A DNA stretch of 64,000 nucleotides from JAWWPG01 sp038254365 (GCA_038254365.1 JBBSGI010000009.1:1-64000), one strand, 5' to 3'; counted from the stretch's first letter, positions 7,685 through 16,929 are shown. Numbers and translations: made by a program. The notes: generated by a model from the sequence alone, not told the origin.

Positions 7685-8280
7685 CCGACGTTCGTGTCGA
7701 TCACGGGGTGACCAGCGGGACGTTCTCGCTCGACGGGGAGACGTTCGATGTCGACAACAACATCTGGGTGGTGGGCGACGGCCATGAGTGCGTGGTCATC
7801 GACGCGCCCCACTCGGCGACCGCCGTCGCGCAGGTGATCGGAGAACGGCGGGTCCTCGCGATCATCTGCACCCATGCACACGACGACCACGTGCGGGTGG
7901 CTCCAGAGCTCGCGGAGCAAGTCGACGCGCCGATCCTGCTGCATCCCCACGATGCCGAGGTCTGGGCGCTGACCCATCCCGAGGTCGATCCGGACGGCCC
8001 GCTCATTGACGGCAAGCGGATCGTCGTTGCTGACATCGTGCTGGAGGTGCTGCACACCCCCGGGCACTCCCCCGGCTCGGTGTGTCTCTACTCGTCCGAG
8101 CTCGGGGTCGTCTTCACCGGCGACACGCTCTTCGAGGGTGGACCCGGGGCGACCGGTCGCAGCTTCTCCGATCATGACACGATGATGACCAGCATCGTGC
8201 AACGGCTGTTCACCCTGCCGCCCGAGACGACGGTGCACCCCGGGCACGGCGACTCCACGACCATCGGCACCGAGCGGTGA
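7681..8280 (+). CDS. MBL-fold hydrolase coupled to mscR
   Basis: The 199-residue metallo-beta-lactamase-fold protein has the metal motif CTHAHDDHV (HxHxDH), HTPGHSPGS, the bridging Asp in FTGDTLF, and a final HPGH. Glyoxalase-II-like family members hydrolyse thioesters, and next to mscR it probably handles S-formylmycothiol or a similar product. It starts with the GTG inside the mscR stop. The C-terminus ends abruptly at TTIGTER, several residues before where relatives usually end. The stop codon coincides with the point where the convergent lipoprotein copy loses homology, so the 3' end may have been altered by a deletion. Confidence 0.85.
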   Translation: MTDVRVDHGVTSGTFSLDGETFDVDNNIWVVGDGHECVVIDAPHSATAVAQVIGERRVLAIICTHAHDDHVRVAPELAEQVDAPILLHPHDAEVWALTHPEVDPDGPLIDGKRIVVADIVLEVLHTPGHSPGSVCLYSSELGVVFTGDTLFEGGPGATGRSFSDHDTMMTSIVQRLFTLPPETTVHPGHGDSTTIGTER

Positions 8281-8509
8281 ACGTCGTCCAGTCATCCTTG
8301 ACCGCTGCCGGCGACTCGTCCCGCAAGCTGTGCAGGGTGCCCCGGAGCCGCTCGAACGTGCCCTGGCTGATCTGGTTGTCCAACAACCCGACGAAGGAGT
8401 CCCTCGCCGACCGTAGGTCGTCGCAGTAGGCTCCTGAGCCGCTCGTAGAGCCGTCCTCGCCACATCCGGACGCCACCAGCGTGACCGTCAGAACAACGGC
8501 CGCAACCAC
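8210..8509 (-). pseudogene. 3'-truncated copy of the neighbouring lipoprotein
   Basis: From a GTG at 8509 the frame encodes a short hydrophobic leader ending in the lipobox-like VASGC. An AYCDDL segment and about 60 further residues resemble the next gene upstream (AYCDDI, then DEAPSDIKGSW versus DESPAAVKDDW). Similarity stops at about 8279, exactly at the end of the convergent MBL gene. The remaining 22 residues are antisense to that gene and look random. The full paralogue has about 85 more residues, so this copy is probably a decayed duplicate. Confidence 0.6.
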
Positions 8510-8557
8510 GGTCGGCGAGCCTCGTATGCCCGTCCTCTGCCGGGCTGGGCCGCCGCG

Positions 8558-9133
8558 TCAGTTGGTCGTGCTGAGGTCGATGCCGCACTCGGACTTCACC
8601 TGGGCCTGGATCTTGTTGGTGGCGGTGGACAAGCCCTTGGTGTCGAAGCCCTGGAGCGCGGTCTGCAGCTTGGCCAGCTTGGCGGGGTCGATGCTCGGAG
8701 GAGCCCCGCCCTGCGTGAGCTTGCTGAAGTCGTCCATGGACAGCCCGGCGTCGGCGAGCGCCTGCGTGAGCGAGTCGAACTCGTTGGCGACCAGCGTCCA
8801 GGAGCCCTTGATGTCGCTGGGTGCCTCGTCGGCGATGTGGTGCACGGCGAGATTGACCGCGGCGAACTTGTCGCCGGTAAAGGCGCCGCTGAGACCGGAC
8901 AGCTGGGTCGTCGCGGTCTTGATGTCGTCGCAGTAGGCACTCGTGTCCCCGAGGCCTCCACTCGGGGTGTCTCCACCACTCGTGGTGGTGTCCCCGGCAC
9001 TTGGCGTGGTGTCGCCGGTACTCGTAGTGGTGCCGAGCCCGGATGGGGCACTGTTGTCACCCCCGCCGCCGCAACCCGCGAGAACGGTCACGGTCAACAG
9101 GGCGGCCGCGCCGGCCCCCAGGAGCTTGTTCAT
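8558..9133 (-). CDS. Predicted lipoprotein of unknown function
   Basis: The 191-residue protein has a lipoprotein signal peptide with lipobox LAGC (Cys about residue 20). A Thr/Ser/Gly/Asp-rich linker of imperfect GDTT/SGGDT repeats follows (about residues 25-65), then a helical domain starting AYCDDIKTA and ending in a second cysteine (SECGIDL). The two cysteines may form a disulfide outside the cell. GAGGG lies just before the ATG. A truncated paralogue lies immediately downstream on the same strand, indicating tandem duplication. I do not recognise the domain. Confidence 0.75.
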   Translation of the reverse strand: MNKLLGAGAAALLTVTVLAGCGGGGDNSAPSGLGTTTSTGDTTPSAGDTTTSGGDTPSGGLGDTSAYCDDIKTATTQLSGLSGAFTGDKFAAVNLAVHHIADEAPSDIKGSWTLVANEFDSLTQALADAGLSMDDFSKLTQGGAPPSIDPAKLAKLQTALQGFDTKGLSTATNKIQAQVKSECGIDLSTTN

Positions 9134-9289
9134 TCGTCCCTCGATCAGTCGGCAGCCGGCCGAGTGCCCACTGCTGAGGGACAAATGTCTCACGCGGCGA
9201 GGCCACATGTCCGGGAAGGCCGTTGGCTACCGGTGAGTAACGTGAAGGCCGCCCGGTGAGATCAGTTCGTGGCGGCGCGCCGCTCGACC

Positions 9290-9295
9290 TACCCT
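9290..9295 (+). promoter_or_regulatory. -10 element for mec (leaderless)
   Basis: TACCCT is six bases before the GTG at 9302, and there is no ribosome-binding site between them. Confidence 0.45.
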
Positions 9296-9301
9296 CGTCG
9301 G

Positions 9302-9742
9302 GTGTTGGTCATCGAGGAGAAGATCTGGGACGCCATCGTCGCGCATGCCAAGCGCGACCATCCAGACGAGGCGTGCGGCGTCGTTGCGGGACCTGTCGGA
9401 TCAGACGAGCCACGACGTTTCGTGTCGATGTTGAATGCAGCGCAGACGCCGTACACGCTCTACGAGTTCGCCTCGGCAGACCTGCTCCGGCTTTATCGCG
9501 ACTTGGACGAGCGCGGCGAAGAGCCCGTAGTCATCTACCACTCACACACCCATAGCGAGGCTTTTCCGTCACCGACCGACCGCCGGCTCGCCTCCGAACC
9601 AGGTGCGCACTACGTGCTGGTGTCAACCCGGATGCACGGCAATAAAGCTGGCCCCGTGGACTTCAGGTCGTTCCGCATCGTCGACGGCGAGGTCACCGAG
9701 GAGGACGTGAAGGTCGTCACGTCGTACCCGGGCGCGGAATGA
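9302..9742 (+). CDS. mec: JAMM-family metallopeptidase, Mec-like
   Basis: The 146-residue MPN/JAMM zinc peptidase has the full motif HSHTHSEAFPSPTD (HxH-x7-S-x2-D) near residues 82-95, plus an early Glu. In mycobacteria, Mec releases cysteine from the carrier protein CysO after CysM has built it there. The next gene is a CysM-type synthase, which supports this assignment. No cysO gene lies in the 28-base gap, unlike the mycobacterial mec-cysO-cysM order, so the carrier would be encoded elsewhere. GTG at 9302 is chosen because of the leaderless -10 spacing. Confidence 0.82.
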   Translation: MLVIEEKIWDAIVAHAKRDHPDEACGVVAGPVGSDEPRRFVSMLNAAQTPYTLYEFASADLLRLYRDLDERGEEPVVIYHSHTHSEAFPSPTDRRLASEPGAHYVLVSTRMHGNKAGPVDFRSFRIVDGEVTEEDVKVVTSYPGAE

Positions 9743-9770
9743 CGATGGCCTCTGGAGACTTGAACCTCAC

Positions 9771-10721
9771 ATGACGCGCTACGACTCGCTGGTGGACACC
9801 GTCGGCGGTACGCCACTGGTCGGGATGCCCACGTTGTCGCCCTCACCCGACGTACGGCTCTGGGCGAAGCTGGAGGATCGCAACCCGACCGGCTCGGTCA
9901 AGGACCGGGCGGCGATCTGGATGGTGCGGGCGGCGGAGAAGGACGGTACCCTGCGGCCGGGCTGCACGATTCTCGAGCCGACATCGGGCAACACCGGCAT
10001 CGCGCTGGCCATGGCGGCCCGGTTGCGTGGTTACCGCATCGTGTGCGTGATGCCGGAGAACACGTCCGTCGAGCGGCGTCAGCTGCTGCACATGTGGGGT
10101 GCCGAGATCGTCTACTCGTCGGCACCAGGCGGTTCCAACGAGGCGGTCCGGGTCGCGAATGAGCTGGCCGAGGAGCACCCCGACTGGGTCATGCTGTACC
10201 AGTACGGCAACCCGGCCAACGCCCAGGCTCACTACGAGGGCACCGCGCCGGAGATTTACCAGGATCTGCCCGAGGTCACTCATGTGGTGGCCGGGCTGGG
10301 CACGACGGGCACGCTGATGGGCGTCGGGCGCTGGTTCCGTGAGCACCAGCCGGGCGTTCGGATCGTCGCGGCGGAGCCGCGCTACGGCGAGCTGGTCTAC
10401 GGCCTACGCAACCTGGACGAGGGCTTCGTCCCGGAGCTGTACGACGAGTCGTTGATCGACGCCCGTTTCTCCGTCGGGCCGCGTGATGCCGTACGACGGG
10501 TGCGTGAGCTCCTCGAGACCGAGGGCGTCTTCGCTGGGATATCGACCGGCGCGATCCTGCACGCCGCGCTGGCGCAGGCCGCCGCCTCGGTCCGCGCCCG
10601 CCAGCGCGCCGACATCGTCTTCATCGTTGCCGACGGTGGGTGGAAGTACCTGTCCACGGGTGCGTACGAGGGGACGATCGAGGCGGCCGAGCAGCGCCTC
10701 GACGGGTTGCTCTGGGCCTAG
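9771..10721 (+). CDS. cysM: CysM-type cysteine synthase (O-phosphoserine sulfhydrylase)
   Basis: The 316-residue PLP enzyme belongs to the cysteine synthase family. The PLP lysine is in TGSVKDRAA near residue 44, the phosphate-binding loop is PTSGNTGIA, and a second glycine loop is GLGTTGTLMG. The C-terminal part (RYGELVYGLRNLDEGFVPELYD) is typical of actinobacterial CysM, which uses O-phosphoserine and thiocarboxylated CysO rather than O-acetylserine and sulfide. The gene follows mec after 28 bases, so the two are probably one operon. Confidence 0.88.
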   Translation: MTRYDSLVDTVGGTPLVGMPTLSPSPDVRLWAKLEDRNPTGSVKDRAAIWMVRAAEKDGTLRPGCTILEPTSGNTGIALAMAARLRGYRIVCVMPENTSVERRQLLHMWGAEIVYSSAPGGSNEAVRVANELAEEHPDWVMLYQYGNPANAQAHYEGTAPEIYQDLPEVTHVVAGLGTTGTLMGVGRWFREHQPGVRIVAAEPRYGELVYGLRNLDEGFVPELYDESLIDARFSVGPRDAVRRVRELLETEGVFAGISTGAILHAALAQAAASVRARQRADIVFIVADGGWKYLSTGAYEGTIEAAEQRLDGLLWA

Positions 10722-10744
10722 CCGCCCGGCCATCCCCCGTTCGG

Positions 10745-12160
10745 TCAGGCGGGAACACGCTCCGTGACCGTCGGTAGATCCGCGTTGCGGATCAGCGCAT
10801 AGGAGACCAGTCCCCCCAGCATCAGCAGGACGACGCAGATCCACATCGCCCGGCCGTATCCCACCGAAAGCACGTCGGGTTTGTCGTAGTCGTCACCGCT
10901 GAGGCCGACGGTGAACGGCAGAGCGGCGACCGCGAGGAGGGACCCACCGCGCGCGACTGCGTTGTTGACCCCGCTGGCGATACCGGCGTACCGGTCCGGT
11001 GCCGCCGCCAGCACCGTGGACGTCAGCGGAGCGACCAGCAGCGCGAGACCGAACGAGAAGACGGTCACGCCAGGGAAGATGTCGAACCAGTAGCGTGCGT
11101 CGCGGTCCACGCCGGCGAGCAGCGCGATGCCGGCCGCACAGACGATCGGTCCGAGCGTCATGGGGAGCCGCGGACCGATGCGCGCGGCCAACGCCCCGCC
11201 TCGGGCGGCGAACATCAGCATCACGATCGTGATGGGCAGCATCGCCAGACCGGCGCGCAGCGGGCCGTACCCCGCAACGGTCTGGAGCTGCAGGACGAGG
11301 AAGAACGTCATGGCCCCGAGGGCGGCGTAGACCAACAAGGTCATGCCGTTGGCGGCGCTGAACTGACGGGATCGAAACAGCCCGACCGGCAGCATCGGCG
11401 TCTTCTCCGCACGCTCGGCGAACACGAATGCCACCATCGCGACGATGCCGATCGCGGCGGCGGCCAGCACCATCGCCTGGCCTGCGGCGCCAGCCTCGAT
11501 CAGCGCGAACGTGATGCCACCAAGACCGACCACTCCGAGCGTGGCACCCAGCACATCGAAGTGGTGGGCGCTCTCCGCATCACGGGTCTCCGGAACCCAT
11601 CGGAGCGTGATCAGCACGGTCGCGGCCGCGATGGGCAGGTTGAGTAGGAAGACCAAACGCCAGCTCGCGTACTCGACCAGCAGCCCGCCGACCAGCGGCC
11701 CGACCGCGGCGGCGATCGCGCCGAGCCCCGACCAGGCGCCGATCGCCCGACCGCGATCCTCGCGCCGGAACGACGCCTCGATCATCGCCAGGCTGCCCGG
11801 CGTGAGCAGCGCGGCTCCCACGCCCTGCAGCACCCGCGCCCCGATCAGCTGGCCCGGGTTGAGCGCGAACGCGCAGAGCAACGAGCTGGCCGTGAACCAC
11901 AACACCCCGATGACGAAGATGCGCCGGCGACCGTACCGATCGCCGAGCGAACCGCCGAGCAGGATCAGCGAGGCGAGGGCGAGCAGATAGCCGTTGGTGA
12001 TCCACTGCAGCTCGGCCAGGCTGGCACCCAGGTCGGTGCCGATCCGCCGAAGCGCGACGTTGACCACGGTGCCGTCGAGGAGCGCCATCCCGGATCCGAG
12101 GACCGCCGCAGCGAGCAGCGCTCGGCCAGGTCCGGAGCTGTAATGCACGCCGGGATCCAT
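10745..12160 (-). CDS. MFS multidrug transporter, DHA2 (EmrB/QacA) type
   Basis: The 471-residue membrane protein has about 14 hydrophobic segments. It carries the drug:H+ antiporter motif LGGSLGDRYGRRR between segments 2 and 3, and the early LDGTVVNVAL (motif D1). It probably exports a hydrophobic compound using the proton gradient. A TAGGTT six bases before the ATG suggests a leaderless transcript. It is divergent from a DMT transporter whose -10 lies about 50 bases away. The substrate cannot be predicted. Confidence 0.88.
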   Translation of the reverse strand: MDPGVHYSSGPGRALLAAAVLGSGMALLDGTVVNVALRRIGTDLGASLAELQWITNGYLLALASLILLGGSLGDRYGRRRIFVIGVLWFTASSLLCAFALNPGQLIGARVLQGVGAALLTPGSLAMIEASFRREDRGRAIGAWSGLGAIAAAVGPLVGGLLVEYASWRLVFLLNLPIAAATVLITLRWVPETRDAESAHHFDVLGATLGVVGLGGITFALIEAGAAGQAMVLAAAAIGIVAMVAFVFAERAEKTPMLPVGLFRSRQFSAANGMTLLVYAALGAMTFFLVLQLQTVAGYGPLRAGLAMLPITIVMLMFAARGGALAARIGPRLPMTLGPIVCAAGIALLAGVDRDARYWFDIFPGVTVFSFGLALLVAPLTSTVLAAAPDRYAGIASGVNNAVARGGSLLAVAALPFTVGLSGDDYDKPDVLSVGYGRAMWICVVLLMLGGLVSYALIRNADLPTVTERVPA

Positions 12161-12166
12161 TCGAGA

Positions 12167-12172
12167 AACCTA
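12167..12172 (-). promoter_or_regulatory. -10 element for the MFS gene (leaderless)
   Basis: On the minus strand TAGGTT is six bases before ATG at 12160. Confidence 0.45.
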
Positions 12173-12220
12173 CGCGGCGGTCCCCACGCAACGGCCTCGA
12201 CGGCTGTCAGCGGCCCGCGT

Positions 12221-12226
12221 TACGCT
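12221..12226 (+). promoter_or_regulatory. -10 element for the DMT gene (leaderless)
   Basis: TACGCT is six bases before GTG at 12233. Confidence 0.45.
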
Positions 12227-12232
12227 CCTCTG

Positions 12233-13180
12233 GTGCGACAGGACCAAAATGCCAAGACACTCCTCACGCCGTCGGCCGCTAAAAGGGCTCCCGCGCCTTC
12301 ACCGGCGCTGGTGGCGCTCGCCCTGGCGATCGTGTATGTCGTGTGGGGCTCGACGTACCTCGCCATCCGGATCGTCGTCCGGGACCTGCCCACGTTGGCA
12401 TCGGCCAGTTGGCGGTTCCTGCTCGGCGCAGTAGTTCTGGGGGTGATCCTGATTGCCCGTGGAGGCTGGCGGCGGGTGTTGGCGACTCGGCGTGAGCTGG
12501 CCGGCTGCGCCGTCCTCGGCTTGCTGCTGCCGGCCCTCGGTAATGGGCTTGTCTCCGTCGGCGAGAACAACGGAGCGCCGTCTGGAATCGCCGCCCTGAT
12601 CGTCGCCGCCGTCCCCTTGTGGATCATCGTCTACCGGGTGGTGATCGGCGACCTGCCCGGGCGCCGGACGGTGCTTGGTGTCCTGCTGGGCTTCACTGGC
12701 CTGCTGGGTCTGGTCACCGCGAGCGGCATCGGCGGCAACCTGACCGTGCTCCCATGCCTGGTCATCGGCGTGGCCAGCGTCTGCTGGTCGTTCGGCTCCT
12801 GGTTGATGGCCCGCCTCACCCTGCCCGCCGACCCGTTCGTGACGGCCGTCTACGAGATGCTGTTCGGTGCGCTCTTCCTGGCGCTCATCGCGCTGTTGTC
12901 CGGCGAGAGTCTGGTGCCGCGCGGCGGCTCGGCCGAGTCGTGGCTCGCATGGGGTTACCTGGTCGGCTTCGGCTCGGTGGTCGCATTCACGGCCTACGTC
13001 TGGGTGCTGAACGCCGCGCCGATTTCGCTGGTGGCGACCTATGCGTATGTGAACCCCGTGGTGGCGGTCTTCCTCGGTTGGCTGGTGTTGTCGGAACCGG
13101 TCACGCTGACGATTCTGCTGGGTGGCGCAGTGGCGATCGCTGGGGTCGCGATCGTGGTGGCCTCCGAGCGGAGGGGCTAG
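12233..13180 (+). CDS. EamA/DMT-family exporter
   Basis: The 315-residue protein has ten predicted membrane segments arranged as two EamA halves. The typical entry sequence is VYVVWGSTYLAIRIVV, and the second half has AYVNPVVAVFLGWLVLSEP. Members export amino acids or small metabolites. The start is placed at GTG 12233 because of the -10 spacing and because sequence before it is polar and family-atypical. Its 3' end overlaps the stop of the convergent ABC gene by four bases. Confidence 0.87.
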   Translation: MRQDQNAKTLLTPSAAKRAPAPSPALVALALAIVYVVWGSTYLAIRIVVRDLPTLASASWRFLLGAVVLGVILIARGGWRRVLATRRELAGCAVLGLLLPALGNGLVSVGENNGAPSGIAALIVAAVPLWIIVYRVVIGDLPGRRTVLGVLLGFTGLLGLVTASGIGGNLTVLPCLVIGVASVCWSFGSWLMARLTLPADPFVTAVYEMLFGALFLALIALLSGESLVPRGGSAESWLAWGYLVGFGSVVAFTAYVWVLNAAPISLVATYAYVNPVVAVFLGWLVLSEPVTLTILLGGAVAIAGVAIVVASERRG

Positions 13181-15051
13181 GCCAAGGACGCCAGCCAGGC
13201 GTCGTGCAGGTCGGAGAAGCGGCCGGCGTGGGCGTCGATGAGCTGTTGCGGAGCACCGTCCTCGACGATCTCCCCATGCTCCATCACCAGCACCCGGTCG
13301 GCGATCTCCACCGTGGACAGCCGGTGGGCGATGATGATCGCCGTCCGCCGGGCCAAGATCGTCCGGAGTGCCCGCTGGACCAGCCGCTCCGACGGTACGT
13401 CGAGGCTCGAGGTGGCCTCGTCCAGGATCAGCACCGCGGGGTCGGCCAGGAATGCCCGGGCGAAGGCAACCAGCTGGCGCTGACCGGCGGACAGCCGTCC
13501 ACCGCGGTTGGCGACGTCGGTGTCGTAGCCGTCCGGCAGCGCGATGATGAAGTCGTGGGCCCCGATGGCCTTGGCCGCCTCGACGATCTCGTCGCGGCTG
13601 GCCTCCGGCCTCCCGAACAAGATGTTGTCCGCGACCGACCCGTTGAAGAGATAGTTCTCCTGGGTCACCATCACGACGGCCCGGCGGAGGTCGTCCTCCG
13701 ACAACCGCCGGAGGTCGACCCCGTCCAGCCTCAGCTCGCCCTCGTCGGGGTCGTAGAAGCGGGCGACCATCTTGGCCAGCGTGGTCTTGCCGGCCCCGGT
13801 GGTGCCGACCACGGCGATCGTCTGGCCGGCGGGGATGTCGAGCGTCAGCCCCGGCAGGACTGGCCGGCCCTCCACGTAGGAGAACCGGACGCCCTGCAGG
13901 CTCAAGTCGCCACGCGGATCCGGCAGGGAAACGGGCTGAGCCGGCTCGGGGACCGAAGGCTCCTCCTCGAGCACCCCGGACAGTTTCTCGAGGGCGGCCG
14001 AGGCGGACTGGAACGTGTTGTAGAACTGCGAGACGTCCTGCATAGGCTCGAAGAACTGCCGAAGGTAGAGCAGGAACGCGGCCAGCACGCCCACCGTGAT
14101 GTCGCCGTTGAAGGCCCGGTGCGCGCCATAGATCAAGACGATTCCCAGGGTCAGGTTGCCGATGATCTTGATTCCCGGCATGAATACGCCGACCAACCGG
14201 AACGCCCGCTCGTTCGCCGCCCGGTAGTCGTCGTTGACGCTGGCGAAGATCTCCTGGTTGCGGTCCTGTCGGCGGAACGCCTGCACTGCCCGCATGCCGT
14301 TGACGGTTTCGACGAAGTGCACGATGACCACCGCGACGGTCTCGCGGGTACGGCGATAGGCCAGCGCCGACTGCCTGCGGAACCACGTGGTGAGCCACCA
14401 CAGGAACGGGAAGCACAGCAGCGCGACCAGGCCAAGCTTCAGGTCGAGCAACAGCAGGATGACGGCGGTGCCGACCAGGGTCAGCACAGCGGTGATCAAG
14501 CCGTCGAATCCGGTCTCGAGCAGCTCGTAGATCGCATCGACGTCCGACGTCTGGCGGGAGATCACCCGACCTGAGGTGTACTCGTCGTGGAATGCGGGTG
14601 ACAGCTGCTGGAAGTGCCTGAAGATGCGGCGCCGTAGGTCCAGCAGAACGTCCTGGCCGATCCGGCCGGACATGAAGAGGAACAGCTGCCGGGTGATCGC
14701 CTGTGCCACCACCATCAGCAGCAGAATGGCCACGATCACGACAAGCTCTCGGCTGCCGTCGCCGGCGAGGAGCGGCGGGATGCCGAGGTCGATGCCCTCC
14801 TTGACCAGGTAGGGGACCGACAACCGGGCGGCGTTCTCTATGAGGACGACGACCATCAACCAGATCAGGGCCTTCTTATGCGGCCGCAGCAGGGAGCCGA
14901 GCAACCGGCGCGAGCGCGCCTTCAACAGGAGCGACAGCCGATCCGGGATCTCCTCCTCCCGCTCGGCGGCGATACCGCGCCACTCGGCCTCGTCGAGCCG
15001 GCGCTGTTCCGCCTGGTGCTGCTCGCCGGCCGTCTGTGGGGTGGTCGTCAT
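13177..15051 (-). CDS. ABC exporter half-transporter, catalytic-site subunit
   Basis: The 624-residue protein has an N-terminal six-helix transmembrane domain and a C-terminal ATPase. Walker A is GTTGAGKTT, the signature is LSAGQRQ (Ala in place of Gly), and Walker B ILILDE keeps the catalytic Glu. It overlaps the upstream half-transporter by four bases. The combination of an intact Walker B with a changed signature is what the consensus/degenerate arrangement of heterodimeric exporters predicts. The substrate is unknown; relatives move drugs or lipids. Confidence 0.88.
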   Translation of the reverse strand: MTTTPQTAGEQHQAEQRRLDEAEWRGIAAEREEEIPDRLSLLLKARSRRLLGSLLRPHKKALIWLMVVVLIENAARLSVPYLVKEGIDLGIPPLLAGDGSRELVVIVAILLLMVVAQAITRQLFLFMSGRIGQDVLLDLRRRIFRHFQQLSPAFHDEYTSGRVISRQTSDVDAIYELLETGFDGLITAVLTLVGTAVILLLLDLKLGLVALLCFPFLWWLTTWFRRQSALAYRRTRETVAVVIVHFVETVNGMRAVQAFRRQDRNQEIFASVNDDYRAANERAFRLVGVFMPGIKIIGNLTLGIVLIYGAHRAFNGDITVGVLAAFLLYLRQFFEPMQDVSQFYNTFQSASAALEKLSGVLEEEPSVPEPAQPVSLPDPRGDLSLQGVRFSYVEGRPVLPGLTLDIPAGQTIAVVGTTGAGKTTLAKMVARFYDPDEGELRLDGVDLRRLSEDDLRRAVVMVTQENYLFNGSVADNILFGRPEASRDEIVEAAKAIGAHDFIIALPDGYDTDVANRGGRLSAGQRQLVAFARAFLADPAVLILDEATSSLDVPSERLVQRALRTILARRTAIIIAHRLSTVEIADRVLVMEHGEIVEDGAPQQLIDAHAGRFSDLHDAWLASLA

Positions 15052-16874
15052 CGCTGCATCGCCCCTTCGCGATGGGTCTCCAGGTCGGCTTCGGTGTCGG
15101 CATCTGCGGCGAGCAGCTCGCGGTACTGCGGAACGGTCGCCAACAGATCATGGTGTTTGCCGACATGGGTGATGGTGCGCCCGGACAGCAGGGCCACCCG
15201 GTCGGCGAGCATCACGGTGGACGCTCGGTGGGCCACCACGATCGACGTGGTGTCGGCGAGGACCCTGCGGAGGGCCCGCTCGACGAGGGCCTCGGTGTGC
15301 ACGTCGAGCGCGGACAGGGTGTCGTCCAGAACCAGGATGTTGGGTCGGGCTAGGACGGCCCGCGCCAACGCCAACCGCTGACGTTGGCCGCCCGACAAGG
15401 ACATCCCCTGCTCGCCGATCCGGGTGTCCAGCCCCCAGGGCAGCTCGTAGACGAAACCGGCCTGGGCCGTCTCGATGGCATCGCGGATGTCCTCGTCGCT
15501 CGCGTCGGGCCGCCCGAGCGCGACGTTTTCCCGGACGCTCATCGAGAACAACGTCGCGTCCTCGAAAGCGGTGGCCACGATGCGTCGCAGGTTGGCCAGC
15601 GTGAGCTCCCTGGTGTCGACGCCGTCGATGGTCACCCGCCCGGCGGTGGCGTCGTACAGGCGGGGCACCAGCGCGGTGATCGACGTCTTCCCGGAACCGG
15701 TGGCACCGACGATCGCGACCGTCTCGCCCGGCGCCACGTCGAGGTTCACGTCCTCAAGCACGAGCTCGTCGGAGTCGGGATAGCTGAAGTCGACGTGCTC
15801 GAACCGCAGGTGCCCCGACACCTGGTCCAGCTCGACGTCCCCCCCGACGATCGTCGACTTCGTGTCGAAGATCTCCAGTACGCGCTCGGATGCGGTCATC
15901 GCCTCCTGGGCCATCGCGAGGATGACGCCGAGCGACTCGATGGGCCAGACCAGCTGCAGCATCAGCGAGATGAACGCGACGAGCGTGCCGAGCGTGAGAC
16001 GGTGGTCACCGACCCCGAGCGCACCCAAGAGAAGCACGATGACCAGCGAGATATTGGGGATGACCTCGAGAAACGTCCAGAAGCGGGCGGAGAGCCGGAC
16101 CTTCTCCATCGAATCCTCGTAGAGGCTCTGCGTCTTGTCATGGAAGTTCGCCTGGCTGTAACGACGCCGGCCAAACGACTTGACTACCCGGTACCCGACG
16201 GCCGCCTCTTCGACCGAGGTGGCTACGTCCCCCTGCTGGTCCTGGACCCGACGGGACACGAGGACGTAGCGTGACTCGAAGCGCATGCTCAGGTAGATGA
16301 TGGGCAGGGCGGACAACGCGACCACCAGACCCAGCGGCCAGAACAGCTTGAGCAGGACGAGTGTGACCACAGTGAGCTGGATGATGTTGATCACCAGGAA
16401 CAGCAGGCCAAAGCCCATGAAGCGCCGGAGGGAGCTGAGGTCTATGGTGATGCGGGAGAGCAGCTGACCGCTCTGATAGCGACTGTGGAACTCCATCGGG
16501 AGTTCCTGCATGTGCTCGTAAAGGTCGTTTCGGACCGCCGTCTCGAACCCCAGGACGGCCCGGGCCTGCACCCAGCGCCGGATCAGGATCAAGCCGGCCT
16601 CGGCGAGCCCCAGCGCAAGGGCGAGCAGTCCCAGCGGGAGGATCGGGCCGACCTCGTGGTCGCTGATCGGCCCGTCGATCATCGCCTTCGTCACCAGCGG
16701 GATGGAGAGGCCGACGAAGACACCGAGGAGGGCCGTCCCGCCCATGATGGCGAGGGAGCGGTAGTAGGGACGCAAGTAGCTGCGAAGCCGCCACAGCGAG
16801 TGGATTCCGGCTGGGCGGCGGGTCGAATTGGGGTCTTGGACGGTTCCGGGAACGGCATCGGTCGTCAAGGACAT
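15048..16874 (-). CDS. ABC exporter half-transporter, degenerate-site subunit
   Basis: The 608-residue protein has six transmembrane helices and an ATPase domain with Walker A GATGSGKTS and signature LSGGQRQR. Walker B is VLDD, with Asp where the catalytic Glu is expected. This complements the downstream partner: one composite ATP site is active and the other degenerate, as in TM287/288-type exporters. AAGGAGG lies 13 bases before the ATG, a long spacing. Two palindromes in the intergenic region upstream may be operators. Confidence 0.88.
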   Translation of the reverse strand: MSLTTDAVPGTVQDPNSTRRPAGIHSLWRLRSYLRPYYRSLAIMGGTALLGVFVGLSIPLVTKAMIDGPISDHEVGPILPLGLLALALGLAEAGLILIRRWVQARAVLGFETAVRNDLYEHMQELPMEFHSRYQSGQLLSRITIDLSSLRRFMGFGLLFLVINIIQLTVVTLVLLKLFWPLGLVVALSALPIIYLSMRFESRYVLVSRRVQDQQGDVATSVEEAAVGYRVVKSFGRRRYSQANFHDKTQSLYEDSMEKVRLSARFWTFLEVIPNISLVIVLLLGALGVGDHRLTLGTLVAFISLMLQLVWPIESLGVILAMAQEAMTASERVLEIFDTKSTIVGGDVELDQVSGHLRFEHVDFSYPDSDELVLEDVNLDVAPGETVAIVGATGSGKTSITALVPRLYDATAGRVTIDGVDTRELTLANLRRIVATAFEDATLFSMSVRENVALGRPDASDEDIRDAIETAQAGFVYELPWGLDTRIGEQGMSLSGGQRQRLALARAVLARPNILVLDDTLSALDVHTEALVERALRRVLADTTSIVVAHRASTVMLADRVALLSGRTITHVGKHHDLLATVPQYRELLAADADTEADLETHREGAMQR

Positions 16875-16929
16875 CGTCGGGCGTTGGCCTCCTTGGCTGC
16901 GGCGACGGGTAGGGCGGGGTGTTGTGTAA

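Noticed and set aside
8943..9060. Repeats that resemble a CRISPR or satellite array
   Set aside because: They are short, imperfect and encode the Thr/Gly-rich linker of a lipoprotein.
12299..14574. Very long open frames on both strands across the DMT and ABC genes
   Set aside because: They are shadow frames of well-recognised transporters and encode Arg/Gly/Asp-rich nonsense.
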